A stretch of DNA of 64,000 nt. Origin: Bettongia penicillata ogilbyi. Its lineage: Eukaryota > Chordata > Mammalia > Diprotodontia > Potoroidae. Made by a program: the position numbers and the translations under genes. Below are positions 12,955 through 26,124 of this stretch, in pieces. Under the pieces are notes generated by a model, which saw only the letters and a list, made by a program, of their open reading frames with translations, made no database searches and was not told where the DNA came from. Every line of letters starts with the position of its first letter. Position 1 is the first letter of the stretch. The stretch spans positions 9,465,378 through 9,529,377 of the forward strand of contig JAJHZJ010000061.1 of assembly GCA_023548195.1 (NCBI GenBank). Reading direction: 5' to 3'.

Positions 12955-13080
12955 CAAAGAGAAGAGTTCATCAGATTTAGAGCCAGAAGAGACCTTAGAG
13001 GCTAACCCCCTTATTTTACAGATTGAAAGGTTAAGTATAGGTAGTTGGCAACAGCTGGTATTTCATCCAAGGCAGTGATC
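12955..13080 (-). repeat. MIR-type fragment
   Basis: Contains agagccagaagagaccttag and the following ttattttacagattgaaagg. Confidence 0.55.
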
Positions 13081-13940
13081 TCTAAATTTCCTTTATTATA
13101 CATTAAAAGAAGTTTTTAGAACACTCTGAGTGTTCTGAGTACTGAGTATATGAGTACCTATACTCACAGGCATTATTAAACATAAAAAATTTTAAAATAA
13201 GATAGGTTAAATAATGTTATAAAATGAATTTAAATTCAAAATAATTTATGAATGGTAACAAACCCCTTTTTGTTCTCACTAAAAATTAATGCATTTTTAG
13301 TGAGAAATGATTGAATATCCTTGATTTTTTTTTTTTAAATCTTGATTTAAATATTTGCGATACAGCAACTTGAATGCTTGGTTCTAAGTACAATTTATTT
13401 TGATACTTGATTTTAATGGTTACTATAGCTGATACATATATCTGATTAAGAGAAATAGAAAGAAATGGAAGAAGTGCATGTTATTGACTGTTTGCTGAAT
13501 TATGACCCTCATTTTTTAATTTTATTCACCAATGACATGAAAGTTTTCTTGAATTTTTGACTATTAAATGTTCATCTTGTCTTAAAAACAGTCAGTTTTT
13601 GCTGCAAGCCAAACAGAAGGTGTTACATTTAAAAAATTTTAACATGGAGTTCAGTGAAACTCTTCATTTGGGAGATTTTTAAACAGGTTAGAAAATTTTG
13701 TTCTATGTCTCCCTTCCTCACTTTCATAGGGTAGCACATGTAGTTTTCAACAAAGGCATTTTAAATGTCTTGATAATTATAATGGCTTCACACTATCATT
13801 GGCTTATATTTTGTGGCATAATATATACTTAGGTTGAGGTTCATTATTAAATTAGTTGCTTCAAATCCATTATTTCAAGTAATAGTCTCTAATTTTTAAT
13901 TGGGGGAGGTGTCTAAGTTGTCAGTAAATCAACCAGTCCT
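13081..13940. other. Intron 1, no feature recognised
   Basis: Very AT-rich; short overlapping direct repeats (ctgagtgttctgagtactga) near 13125 only. Confidence 0.5.
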
Positions 13941-13944
13941 TGTC

Positions 13945-14870
13945 TAAGGGCTTACTATATACTATGCATCAGTGGTAAGTACTAGGGATACAAGACAAAA
14001 ATAAAGCAGTCTGTGACCTCAAGAAGCTTACATTCTAATGGTGGAGACAACATGGATATATTATGCACTATATTCATGAAATAGAACACTAGGTACTTTG
14101 AAGGGAATGGAATGACCTAGAAGGTGGTAGAAACAGGAAAGGTGATGCTTTAGTTGAGTCAGTGAATCTAAGAGGTGGAGAAAAATGAAGGACTATGTTC
14201 CAAAAATGAAAGGCACAGATAGAAAGAAGGAGGAAGAGGAGGAGTTCCTGCTATGTGCTGGCACTGCACCAAGCTATTCATGAATATTATCTCATTTGAT
14301 TTTAACAATTCTGTGAGGTAGATGCTATTATTTTCCCCATTTTACACTTGAGGAAACTGAGGCAGATAGATTAAGTGACTTTCCCAAGGTCACACAAGTA
14401 AGTGGCTTCATACAAGAGATGGAGCACTGTGGGTATGGAAAAGCAAGGAGCCAATCAGTATTCCCAGGGCACAGAACTCAGAGGGGAGTAAAGTGTAAAA
14501 GGAGGAAGGGGCCAAGTCATGAAGAGCTTTAAATACCAACAAAAAATTTATAGTCAGTCCTTGAGAAAGTAGTGAGCCACTGGAGCTTTTGCATAGGAAT
14601 AGTGATGGGATTAGACCTAAATTTTGACAAAATAACTTTGGAAGTTAAATGGAGTATGGATTAGAGAGGGGAGAAAACCCAGGAGCTAGGAAGACCAAGA
14701 AGAAGGCTTCTCTCAACAAACATCACAACTTCCTGGGTCTATTCTGATAACCTCTTAATTGCTCTTTCAAAGTCTTGGCTCTCCCATGTCCAATTCATCT
14801 TCCACAGTGCAGCCAAGATGATATTCCTAAAATAAAGTATTGATCATGGCAACTCTAACTTACCTACGTC
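13945..14870. repeat. L2 cluster with an internal antisense MIR-type copy
   Basis: 13945-14245 and 14470-14700 are antisense L2 (ttactatatactatgcatca; aagagctttaaataccaaca). 14245-14410 is an antisense MIR-like copy (cttgaggaaactgaggcaga). 14715-14870 is sense L2 (gtgcagccaagatgatattc). Confidence 0.6.
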
Positions 14871-15223
14871 AAATACACAAGGGTGATAATAATCATGGTT
14901 TTTTAGCATGAGTAGCTTCAAAAGTTGTAGGCAAGATGAACTTTAACAAGAACATACATTTCATGTGTAAAGTTTTTCAGAGTTTGTAGAGATCATACAT
15001 AGATATATTTCTGAACACATGGAATAATTTAAAATGGATATCTGATTATTAAATGTATGTTTGCATAAAAAGATGATTCATATAAATTAGGCTCCCTAGC
15101 AGCTATAAATAGAAGATTATTTTAAAGAATGAAGTATACTGTTTTCAAAAGAAAGCATTTTTATTTTTTATAATTCTGTTTTTTACTCCATAGAGGTTTA
15201 TAAAGATGTGCAGCATAACATTT

Positions 15224-15497
15224 GGCAGTTAAGTGGTACAGTGGATAGCACGCTGCATCTGCAATCAGGAAGGCTCATCTTCCTGAGTTCAAATCCAGCC
15301 TCGGACACCTGCTGTACTAGCTGTGTGACCCTAGGCAAGTCACTTAATCCCAATTTGCCTCTTGTTTCCTCAACTATAAAATGAGCTGGAGAAAGGAAAG
15401 GCAAACTATTCCAGTATCTTTGCCAAGAAAACCCCAAATGGGGTCACCAAGAGTAAGATATACCAAAATGACTGAACAGCAAGAACAGCAAATGAAG
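15224..15497 (+). repeat. Full-length tRNA-headed SINE with perfect target duplication
   Basis: It starts at the head (ggcagttaagtggtacagtg), then A/B-box-like sequence, the MIR-like core, and the tail tgactgaacagcaagaacag. The flanks repeat GCATAACATTT exactly at 15213-15223 and 15498-15508, so both ends are fixed. The 79-residue minus-strand open frame here is a shadow. Confidence 0.9.
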
Positions 15498-15619
15498 GCA
15501 TAACATTTAACAATTCACCATAACTACATTTGGCAAGCTGTCTAAGGGAAGAAGAAAGTCAACAGTGAAACTTTCCTGGTGAGTTAAAAATTCAGGTTAT
15601 ATTGAATTAGAAGGAAAAG

Positions 15620-15720
15620 TGAAGAGACAGTGGAAAGAATACTAAATTTGGAGTCAGTGGGACCTGGATTTAAGTTTTTGCACCACTGCTTTATGCGTAA
15701 TAACCTAGGGACTATATGAA
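15620..15720 (+). repeat. MIR fragment
   Basis: aatttggagtcagtgggacc and following bases match the sense MIR 5' half. Confidence 0.55.
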
Positions 15721-15894
15721 TCTGTTGATCTAGATGTTTTGGTCATACTGTGATATGTAAGTGGGAAAGAACCTTTAAGCAGTTGAGGTAAATCAAATGC
15801 TCACTCGGGTTTTCTAGTGAATGTCCCCCTCCCCCATTCTTATATATAAATCTTTGACAGCTGTAATCCAAGCAAGGAGGTTTTCTTACCCATT

Positions 15895-16510
15895 TCAGAG
15901 TTGTGTGCCAGGTGCTGGGGGCATAAAGAAAGGCAAAAGATAGACTCAACTCCTAAGGAGCTCACAGTCTAAAAGGGGAGACAACTTGCAAACAACTGCA
16001 CAAGCTTGTTATGTCCAAGATAATTTGGAAATAATCAGCAGAGGGAAAGCAATAGAAATAAGAGTTCAATGAGAAGGATGAGAAAGATTTGCTGTAGAGT
16101 GTGGGATTTTAGGTGAGACTTGAAGGAAGCCATGGAAGAAGCCAAGATGTGGAGGTGAGGAAGAAGAGCTTTCCAGGCATAGGGGACAGCTAGTGAAAGT
16201 GCATGGAATCTGAGATAGAGTTGTCTTGCTTAAGGAACAGCAAGGAGGGCATTTTCACTGGATCGCTGAGGACATGGAGGGGGTAGTGTCAGAGTATTGG
16301 AAAGGTGGTGAGAAGTAAAGTGTAAAAAGTCTGAGCACAAGGGAGTGGGGAACAGGTTATGAAGGACTTCTGTATTTGAACAGGGAGGCCTTAGGGAGCC
16401 ACATTGAGTTTACTGAGTGACCTTCACTTCCCTTTAGTAGTAGAATGGAGGATGGATTGGAGTGAGGAGAGACTTGAGTCCTTGGCCAATGGTGCCACCT
16501 AGTGGCTACC
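15895..16510 (-). repeat. Long antisense L2 fragment
   Basis: About 600 bp with the ordered L2 landmarks in reverse: tgccaggtgctgggggcata, gagctttccaggcatagggg, tgaaggacttctgtatttga, tagtagaatggaggatggat. Confidence 0.75.
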
Positions 16511-16934
16511 ACAAGAAGTTGTCTGCGTGTTCATCTTACTGCTCTCCCTCCCTGCCCCCCCACCTCCAGCCTCAATTGTGGGGTGTTGCACACAGTGCTT
16601 AATTTTCTTCTTACTGATAACTGTTGGTGTCCTTAAAGATTTTTTAAAAAAGTTTCCTGGGGTAGAAGAAGCTTACTATACTTTCTAGATTTGACTTCTT
16701 GGTACCTCATAAGTTACATTAAAGTGAAGATATTCAAATGCAATGACTGTCAAATTTATTAAATGCAAAATTCAAAAACAGTTGACTTGTTATGATTTAA
16801 AGTAGTGTTGAAAAGTTATACAAAATTCAGTGTGCTCTATAATTTTAATTTGGGGGAAGGCATGTATGTTAAGACATTGATAAAAAGAAAATACTTTCTA
16901 TACCTTAGGTAGAGAGTGAGCAAAATGTTTCTGA

Positions 16935-17590
16935 TCAACAGGCAAATATTTATTGTTCTTCTACATGCAAGATGATCTGCTAGACCCTGGAATGATTTAA
17001 AGAAATAGAAGCAAATCATCTTTCTCCATAGAATTTATAGTATAGCTAAATACACACATACACACACACACATTCGCTCACTCACTCACACAGTCACACA
17101 GTCACCAAAGGTGCTAGGCTATTAATGATAAAGTACCAAAGAGGTAATGAAAATCAATATAAGAATTGAGTACTACGACTGTTTTTTGAGGCTGGGAGTT
17201 GTCTCTGTTGGTAGGTTTTAGTCTGATAAGACTTCACAAAAGTGGAATTTGAACCAGGCCTCTAAAGATAACAGCAGGATTTAAATGGGCGGTTAGGGGA
17301 AGATTGAGTTGTCTATGGGAGAGAGAGAATTACCGTACCCTAGTGGGGGTAGGGTGCCTGAAAGTAAGGCAATTAGGGAGTGGAGGAGTGAGCAGTAACA
17401 TTTTTATGGGGAAACAGGAAGAATTTAGATGTGGAAGTTACATTATCTCCAGTCTATCTTGAAGCATTTATTATTTACTATGTACTAAACACTGGGAATA
17501 CAAACACAAACAGAAAGAAAACCAGCCCTTGCCCTCAAGAGCTCACATTCTAAGGGGAAAGTAGATCAAAGAGAAAGGAAAAGCTGTCAG
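16935..17590 (-). repeat. Antisense L2 pieces with a (CA)n tract
   Basis: 16935-17045 and 17105-17430 read as one diverged L2 copy. A CA/CACT microsatellite occupies 17048-17104. 17455-17590 is a second antisense L2 3' end (tttactatgtactaaacact). Confidence 0.55.
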
Positions 17591-18084
17591 GGCATCTGGA
17601 GAGGAGTGAGTGTGGCTGGCCTGACTTCTGCTTTAATGTAGGGGCTCTAGAAGGAACACTTCAATTAGAGGGAAGGGCACAATACAGCTTTTGCTGGGCT
17701 TCTTGTAGAGTTTTAAAGTGTGTCTCATTTGTAGTATATAGTTTGTCCTTGGTTCCTGATACAGTGTCTTCAGTTGCTGCTGTACTAGCGATGCTATTAG
17801 GATGCTGATTAGTACAAATTCTGACTTTCCCAACTTCTCAAGATCCTTCTCTGTGTAAGGACTTGATGGAGAGGAGAGAAACCTAGGGGAGCAGGTGAGC
17901 CTTGGGCTCCTCTTTTTGTCCTGCTATTCCTGGTTTGGCTGGAATAATCTCTTCTTATGCCCAAGATGCTGATACAAAGATTACAGAGAACCTAGAACCT
18001 GGCCTATAGGCCATGAATGATGATCCATTCGAATGCCTTATGCCACGGAAGATTTTTAGACCATCACTTTTGGTTTTAGTAGAT
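17591..18084. other. Intron 1, no feature recognised
   Basis: No repeat I can name; a 66-residue minus-strand open frame resembles nothing. Confidence 0.45.
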
Positions 18085-18840
18085 GAGACAGTCGTTGAGT
18101 AGAAAAACCAGTGGATTTCTAGTCAGAGGACCAGGGTTCAAACTCTGTCTGCCAGTTATTACGGGTATGAATGTAGGTAAATCATTGAATCCCACTGGGC
18201 CCAGATTTCCACATTTGTAAAATGAGAAGGCCACACCAGGTGACCTTGGACTAGTTTCTTAAAATAAAGACCTGATCTGCTATGGTAATACTGGAATAAA
18301 AAATAAGGGCTTATATATGAGAGATATTATAAAGGAATACTAACCAGTATCCTAGTGACCAGATAGATAGGATCTGTAGCAGACAAAGAATGGTGATTAA
18401 TCCTACCCAGTTTCAGTGATTAAAAGTATATGGGCCAAATATTGTTGGTTGAAGAATACGTGTTTCTTTTAACCTTGCTCTCTAGCTTCTAGCATCATCA
18501 TTGTTATGATGTTGTCTGATTGAACCATAGCCAATTAATTGACCATCATGTATATTAACTGTGCCAGGCTAAGAAAACATGCCTTTATTTTTTGTTGTGT
18601 TTTGGTTTTACTTTTTAAAAATGTACTTTTGGATTGGGCTATAGTAAATAAAGCATTAATTGATCTTGAAGTTATAAGACCTGTTTTCAAGTATTTCCCT
18701 TTTCTGGACATCAAACTGTGTGACCCTGAACAAATCCTTTAACTTGTCTGAGCCATAGTTTCCTCACCTGTAAACTAGGAGTAATAGTATTTATACTACC
18801 CATTCTATCCAATTATTATAAAGAAAATGCTTTATGTTTT
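18085..18840 (+). repeat. Two MIR copies
   Basis: 18085-18270 (caccagtggatttctagtca-like start, then cacatttgtaaaatgagaag) and 18640-18840 (tttcctcacctgtaaactag). 18271-18639 between them shows nothing recognisable. Confidence 0.6.
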
Positions 18841-19623
18841 AGTTTTAGTGTTAACATAAATATGAAGTATTACTATCCTTCTTTTGGAAAACAAGTGAAA
18901 AAGAGAACTCTGTGATATACATTCTCCATGATAAAGTTTGAAGCTTGTCATGAGAATAAGACATTAGAGGTCTTTAGTGTTCAATGAATAAATCCCTTAA
19001 ATATACTGAAAAGAAAAGGAATGAATTAATGAAAAAATGTAAAGGCATTTGTAAGCTCTTTTTCCAGACCAGGTAGGCACTATTCTGGGGGTAGAGTGGG
19101 GGTGGAGGTCTAATTCTAATTGTTCTCATACTGGAAGACAACATATATAGGGGAGAGTGGCAGCCAGGAAGGATCTTTGGGGCTAAAAAGTCACATGGAC
19201 GATGAGTGGAACCAAAGGGCAATTGATTGATTCTCGGAATATTAGATTTGATTACTTTGCCCAGAGCTAGAGGAGAAAAGGTAGAGAAGCACCATGAGGA
19301 ATCATGACAGTGACCTCAGAATAATATAGTGGATCTAGCTTGATCAGGTAAGGGGAAATTTTTAACAATTGTTAATTCAGGACTGTAGCTGGAGTGCCAA
19401 GTTAAGGATGGAAAATGATTAAAAGAACCAGGAAAAGTGGCATCAAGATGGTTGGAAATCCATATTTCAGGTCTGAGTTCTGGGTTGGGCAGATGTGGAG
19501 AATTCTCACAAGACTGGGGCTCAGAGCTCCAGGGTAGGATTCTGAGATTGGAAAGGGAGCCAGAAGACATGGCATAAAGAGAAGCCTTGCATAAGAGATA
19601 AAAACACTGCTGCCAGAATTCTA
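18841..19623. other. Intron 1, no feature recognised
   Basis: Minus-strand open frames of 82 and 84 residues are present but neither looks like a protein family. Confidence 0.45.
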
Positions 19624-19865
19624 AGGGGCAGCCAGGTGGTACAGTGGTGGATAGAGCTCTCTGGGCCTGGATCTGGCCTCAGACACTGGCTGTGAGACCC
19701 TGGGGAAGTTACTTAACCTCTTCCTCAGTTTCCTTAACTGCAAATCAAGGATAATAGTAGAACCTGTTTCTCAGGGTTGTTGTGAGGATCATCTGGCATA
19801 GTATTTGTAAAGTGCTCAGCACAGGGCCTAGGACATAGAGTAACTACTTAATAAAATGTTTATTC
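19624..19865 (+). repeat. tRNA-headed MIR-like SINE, near full length
   Basis: The head (gcagccaggtggtacagtgg) is joined to a MIR body (gcctcagacactggctgtga; ggttgttgtgaggatcatct) and end (aataaaatgtttattccctt). Confidence 0.75.
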
Positions 19866-20184
19866 CCTTCTTACCCTTCCAAAGGGCTCATTAAATATCT
19901 TCCAGAGAAGTATTTTGATATCTGTTTTATGGTATTATTATTCTGAATTATTATAGTTTAACAATGTCTTTTTGAATGCTGCCTGTGTTCTTTCAGATGA
20001 CGCGGGATTTATAGTAAGAGGTTATCTGGACTCGAATTAATAGAATATCACTAGGATTATAGATTAGGCTGAGAGCTAGACCTGAACTAGTCTAATTCTC
20101 ATTTTAAAATAGCTTTCATTTATTTGTTTTGTAACCTTGGAAACTTATTTAAGAACTCTGGGCCTTCCTTTTTTTTGTTTGTAA

Positions 20185-20395
20185 AGAGAGACTGCCTGGC
20201 ATAAAGAGTAGAATCCTGGCCTTGGTGAAGAAGACCTCTAGTAGAATTCCTTCCCTGATAATTTACCAGCTTTGTGACTCACGAAGTCATCCCTGCCCCC
20301 ACCTGGAAAACAGGCGTAATAACTTATTGGGAAGATCATAGGAGATGTACATTTTAAAGTGCTATAAATTGTCAGCTCCTGTTATTATTCTTTTC
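20185..20395 (+). repeat. MIR copy
   Basis: gtagaatcctggccttggtg to gtgctataaattgtcagctc fits a diverged MIR. Confidence 0.5.
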
Positions 20396-21670
20396 TGACT
20401 AAACCTGTACTAAACATCCTTTGGCTACAATTTTGTCTCTCTGACAAAGAAATATTCTGCTTTTACATAGTGCTTTAGAAGACACTTAACAATTAATTGC
20501 TGAATTGAAGTTCCTTATTTCCCCTCTGTATGATTTTCTAACATGGTCAAAATAATATTTACATTACGAATAATCTCTCTTTCCTGTTTATCACTTACTT
20601 TTCTCCTTTGGGTTCTCCTTTCTTATCCAATAAAGGTTACTACAATTTAATTTTTATAGTTTTTCATTTTCTAATTTATACCTTTGTATTACTCAGATCT
20701 ACTCTGTATTTATCATTTAACAGCTACTGGCCTTTGTTTTGCTTTCTTTGTGCTTTGATGCTGTACTTGAGGCATCCTATTTTTTTCAGAGGCTATTATA
20801 AAAGATAATATATTGCAGGATACTGTCATCTCTAATGATTAGCACCTAGGTAGAATGATGTAGGTTAACAGAGCTGTGATGGTATTCTTAACTCAGAGAA
20901 TATGTATTAATACATGATTTTGTCATTATGAGCTATGTTTTAATAATAGAAAAGCTAGATAGTAGCTTTTATACTGTGTATATTTTATTCACCTGGTTCT
21001 CTTCTTAATACATAATTCTTTTTAGCCTCTATGGTTTGTCATATTCATTTCATATATAGTAATAGGTTATTTATTAAGACTCAGCAACCTTGTCTGTGAA
21101 GAAATCAATGAAACACAACTGTATCTATATTCATTAGTATTCCAAAAGCATTCACTTATAAATAATGCCAATATTTAAAAAGATGATGTCATAGCTGTCT
21201 GTGGCACCACTAAGTGACAGTGTCTTCTAGTTTTAGGTTGATGCAAATAGAATATTGGGAGTTTGAAACAATTGTTTTCTTAAGAGAGAAAGATAGAATG
21301 TACTGTTTTTAACTAGGAGTTCTTGCTATCATCTTTGCACAATGAATTATCTGACAAACATTGGAAAGAATAGGATGATTTTAAACTCTGTATTCTCTTT
21401 CTTTTCTTTAAGGCAGGAGTTTGTCATAGTCAGTGTGGTATGCCTTATCCCTTTATAGCATGGCATTTGGAATAAATACAGTCATTTGTTGTAGAACTGC
21501 ATGTTTCCATAGCATTCTCTAAAAAACCAGTATTTCTTTTAAGTATTTTCTAGATAACTATTGGCATGTCACTTTCCCTTCTGCATTTGAAGTGTCTTGG
21601 TATGTATGCATAAAGGTGGAACTTAAATTTTATTTTTAGAAATATTATCTATAGTCTGGAATATAGCAGT
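20396..21670. other. Intron 1, no feature recognised
   Basis: AT-rich, free of recognisable repeats, therefore a candidate for conserved noncoding sequence that only alignment could show. Confidence 0.45.
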
Positions 21671-21674
21671 TCAG

Positions 21675-22045
21675 TTTCATGCAGCACTTTAAGCATTATG
21701 AAGTACTTTCTTTATGCTAACACTGTGAGGTATGTAGTGTGCAAGTGTTATCTCCTTTTCAAATGAAGAAGGCAAAGCAGAGTCACACAACGATAGTAAT
21801 TTATATAGATCAAGAATTGAGTTGTTTGTATTAAATACTTTGGAAAGTATCCATTATCATGGATCATCATGTCATACATCTACAGCTGGAAGGGACCTCG
21901 GGTCATCTAGTCCAACTTTTCTTTTTACAGACAAGGAAACTGAGGCCCAGAGCAGTTAAGTGCTTTTCCTATAATCAAACAGGCAATCAGGCCCAGTTCT
22001 GATCCGAGAATACTCTTTGCACTGCATCATTCTCCTTCAGTATGC
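21675..22045 (-). repeat. Two antisense MIR-type copies
   Basis: 21675-21800 (aacactgtgaggtatgtagt) and 21860-22045 (gacaaggaaactgaggccca). Confidence 0.6.
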
Positions 22046-22200
22046 TTCAGTGATTTTAAAAGAAATGTTGACTAGTAGTATTAGTGGCATAAGTAGTATA
22101 AATAAGCATACCAGCTTAGAGCAATAGTAGTAAAAGATACCAAGGTATCCTGGAGAGAGGCCTATCTTTGGAGTGAGGAACATTTGAATGTCTGTGTAAT

Positions 22201-22437
22201 CAGGCAGTCAGGTGACTTAGTAGATAGAGCCAGGAAGATTCATCTTCTTGGGTTCACATTGGGTCTCTGACACTATCTTTGTGACCCTGGGAAAGTCACT
22301 TCACTCTCTTTGCCTCAGTTTCCTCATCTGTAAAATGAACTGGAGGAGGAAATGGCAAACCACTCCAGTATCTTTGCCATGACCCAAATGGGGTCAATGA
22401 GAGTTGGACATGACTGAAACAACTGAACAAACAAGAG
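22201..22437 (+). repeat. tRNA-headed SINE with target duplication
   Basis: Head caggcagtcaggtgacttag, core, and tail tggacatgactgaaacaact. CTGTGTAAT flanks it at 22192-22200 and 22438-22446. Confidence 0.85.
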
Positions 22438-22446
22438 CTGTGTAAT

Positions 22447-23640
22447 GTGTAATCCATGGGCAGGTCACGTAATTCCTTAATTCTCCAGGTTCTCAGTGAG
22501 TTATATATAAAAATTGCCCATTGGCATCAGTGGGAGGAGTTTCTATACTTAAAGTACCCTAAAAATGTGAAATCACTTGTCCAGACCAAAATAAAATAAC
22601 AAAATGATAATAATGATAAATCAAATAAAATCAGCTCCAAAGAATGCAAAAAAATGAAGTGGATCCTTGCTTTAGATAATTTTGAATAAAAAATACTATA
22701 TTTGACTTTAGAATGCTTAAATTGTCTACTTAAATTTTAATACATTTATGTTATAGGAGTCCCCATTCCAAATTTTTAAAAGGCTTTTATTCAGAATTTG
22801 TTAAGTTTTTACATTCTTATTTTTCCTGGTACTCACTGCTGAAAATGGATACCACCGCTTTTAATATGCTATATTAGCCTAAGCCAAGTTATTCTTTTAT
22901 CAATATATGTTGTTTAGAGTGAGGCAATTGAATTGATTAAGAACCCTTTGCTAGTAACTAAACCTAAGTATGGGATTGCAACTTGCTGTGTGTGTTACAT
23001 TTTGGAGTTTTGCTAAAAAGAGGGAGTGAATAATCTAGTACAGGTAGCATGATACTTGGTAAATTATAGGATACTAGATGATTTCCTCTTGGTCGTCCAG
23101 TTACCCACTCTCAGAGCCCTATCCCAAAAGCGCAAAGCAGGTAAATTTTATTTTTGTCTCTTTCTTTTTCTGCACTCTTTTCCTCTAACCATTAGAACGC
23201 AGTGCCCTTAATTTGATGAGCTAGCTATCTAGAATTCTCCACGATGGCATGTACCCAGGTCCAAATTAAAAAAATCTTACTTTATCACTTCAGCAAAGGA
23301 GAAGTAATTTCTACCTAAGTAATTTGCACCAAGATGTGACTGATTGATAGTAGTAAGCTTGTGGGTAGGATATACAATTAAAATGAGAAGCACTTGAATG
23401 AAATGCTGATTTGTGAAATAAATAGTTGTAGTTTTGATCAAAGAAGCTTTGCTGGGTTCATATAAACTCTTCTCCACCCTCCTTACACACACACATACAC
23501 AAACACTCATTATCATTTATGAAACAACTATTGCTGTCATTTAATAATAGTTTGAAAATGATTTTTAATTTAATTGAATTTTAATGTACTTTAATTTTAG
23601 TAGTAAAGAAAGAAACATTTTGATACAGAAGAGAATGCTA
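22447..23640. other. Intron 1, mostly unrecognised
   Basis: AT-rich sequence with a short (CA)n at about 23485-23510; nothing else that I can name. Confidence 0.45.
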
Positions 23641-23644
23641 CCTT

Positions 23645-23850
23645 CTGTTGCGTAGGGTCAACAATAAAATAGAAAAGCAAATACTGAGTAATGGTGGAGG
23701 AATGCTGATAACTGGAAGGAGTCTGGAAAGGTCTCAGATAGGGTGTCCTGTAGCTAAGCTTTGAAAGAAGCTAGGAATTCTAAGTTAAGGAGGTGAGGAG
23801 GCAGTACATCCCAGGCATATGGGACAGCCTGTGCAAAGGATGTTTCTGTG
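23645..23850 (-). repeat. Antisense L2 fragment
   Basis: Contains gaggcagtacatcccaggca and cctgtgcaaaggatg, the reverse L2 pattern. Confidence 0.55.
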
Positions 23851-24854
23851 ATGTTTTACTAGGGGCATTAGGGTTTAAACTTACTGTACTGATCCATGGC
23901 AAAGCTCTATACAATAGTCTTTTTTTTTTTAATTTTATTTTTCATTTTTAACACAGTTTATAAGAGATAAAACAATTCAAACTTTTGGTCAGGTGATACT
24001 TCTTTTTAAAGCATTTACAATATGGACCACAAAAGAATTTTTTTTTGTTAAATTTATTTATTTAACTTTTTACATTCATTTTCACAAAATTTTGGGTTCC
24101 AAATTTTCTCCCCATTTGTCCCCTCCCCCCACCCCAATACACTGAGCATTCTAATTTTCCCTATCACCAATCTGCCCTCTCTTCAATACTCCCTCCCTTC
24201 TCTTGTCCCCATCTTCTCTTTTGTCCTGTAGGGCCAGATGACTTTCTATTCCCCATTAACTGTATTTCTTATTTCCTAGTAGCAACAACAATAATACTCG
24301 ACAGTTGTTCCTAAAACTTTTGAGTTCCAAATTCTCCCCATCCCTCTCTCCCCACCCATTCCCTTTGGGAAGGCAGGCAATTCAATATAAGCCATATCTG
24401 TGTAGTTTTGCAAATGACTTCCATAATAGTCGTGTTGTATAAGACTAACTGTATTTCCCTCCATCCTATCCTGCCCCCCATTGTTTCTATTCTGTCTTTT
24501 GATCCTTCAAATTGTTCCCTCCTCCCATTGCCCTCCCTTCCATCATCCCCCCCACCCTGCTTATCTCCTCCCCCACTTTCCTGTATTGTAAGATAGGCTT
24601 TAATACCAAAATGAGTGTGCATTTTATTCCTTCCTTTAGTCGAATGTGATGAGGGTAAACTTCTTGTTTTTCTCTCAGCTCTTCTCTTTTTCCCTCCACT
24701 AAAAAGTCTCCTGCTTGCCTCTTGAATGAGATATAATTTACCCCATTCCATTTCACCCTCTCCTCCCACTACATTTCTCTCTCACCATTTACCTTAATTT
24801 CTTTTAAGATATGGTCCCATCCTATTCAATTCACTCTGTGCTTTCTGTCTCTGT

Positions 24855-24901
24855 ATGTGCGTGCATGTGTGTATGTGTGTATGCGTGCATGTGTGTGTGT
24901 G
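24855..24901. repeat. (TG)n tract in the inner HAL1 3' region
   Basis: tgtgcgtgcatgtgtgtatg and further TG units; the outer HAL1 has a shorter, diverged counterpart near 28430-28490. Confidence 0.85.
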
Positions 24902-25054
24902 GTCCCACCAACTACCCAGATACTGAAAAGTTTTAAGAGTTACAAATATTGTCTTTCCATGTAGGAATGTAAACAGTTCACCTTTGGTAAGTCCCTTATG
25001 ACTTCTCTTTGCTGTTTACTTTTTCATGCTTCTTCTCATTCTTGTGTTTGAAAG

Positions 25055-26124
25055 TCAAATTTTCTTTTCAGCTCTGGTCTTTTCATCAAGACCATCATCT
25101 TCTGCTTCATTGCAAGACCATATTTTCCCCTGAAGTATTATACTCAGTTTTGCTGGGTAGGTGATTCTTGGTTTTAGTCCTAGTTCCTTTGACTTCTGGA
25201 ATATCCTCTTCCACACCCTGTGATCGCTTAATGTAGAAGCTGCCAGATCTTGTGTTATCCTGATTGTATTTCCACATATTGTTTCTTTCTAGCAGCTTGC
25301 AATATTTTCTCCTTGACCTGGGAATTCTGGAATTTGGCCACAATGTTCCTAGGAGTTTCTCTTTTTGGATCTCTTTCAGGCAGTGATCGATGGATTCCTT
25401 CAATACTTATTTTGCCCTCTGGTTGTAGAATATCAGGGCAGTTTTCCTTGATAATTTCATGAAAGATGATATCTAGGCTCTTTTTTTGATCCTGGCTTTC
25501 AGGTAGTACCATAATTTTTAAATTGTTTCTCCTGGATCTGTTTTCCAGGTCAGTTGTTTTTCCAATGAGATATTTCACATTGCTTCCATTTTTTCATTCT
25601 TTTGGTTTTGTTTTGTGATTTCTTGGTTTCTTATAAAGTCATTAGCCTCCATCTGTTCTATTCTAATCTTGAGAGAACTATTTTCTTCATTGAGCTTTTG
25701 AGCCTCTTTTTCCATTTGGCTCATTCTGCTTTTGAAAGCATTCTTCTCCTCATTGGCTTTTTGAACCTCTTTTGCCAATTGAGTTAGCCTATTTTTTAAG
25801 GTGTTATTTTCTTCAGCATTTTTTTTGGGTGTCCTTTACCAAGGTATTGACCTGTTTTTCATGCTTTTCTTGCATCTTTCTCATTTCTCTTCCCAATTTT
25901 TCCTCCACCTGTATAACTTGATTTTCAAAATCCTTTTTGAGCTCTTTCATGGCCTTAGCCCACCGGACATCCACCTTGGATATCTGGGATACAGAGGCCC
26001 CGACCTCCACGTCTTTCCCTGATGGTAAGAATTGTTGCTCGTCATCAGAATTGAAAGGTGGGAACATCTGTCCCCCAAGAAAATAGCTTTCTATGGTCTT
26101 ATTTTTCTTCCCTTTTCTGGGCAT
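25055..26124 (-). pseudogene. ORF1 remnant of the inner HAL1
   Basis: L1 ORF1p is an RNA-binding trimer with a coiled coil, an RRM and a C-terminal domain. This remnant starts MPRKGKKNKTIESYF at 26124. An acidic/charged coiled-coil region follows (KELKKDFENQVIQVEEKLGR and onward), then the family segment RRNNLKIMVLPESQDQKKS and AARKKQ. The reading frame breaks near 25820 (a run of A), again near 25580 and near 25285, so no full protein can be made. The stop aligned with the family end is TGA at 25055-25057. Total span of about 356 codons is close to the normal L1 ORF1 length. Open frames of 152, 98 and 89 residues elsewhere in the element are shadows. Confidence 0.8.

Noticed and set aside
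15224..15300. tRNA gene
   Set aside because: The tRNA-like sequence is a SINE head: no intact cloverleaf or acceptor stem, and many copies occur in the window.
24311..24769. 152-residue minus-strand frame, Gly/Arg/Glu-rich
   Set aside because: It lies in the G-rich purine tract of the inner HAL1 3' UTR; composition explains both the frame and its residues.
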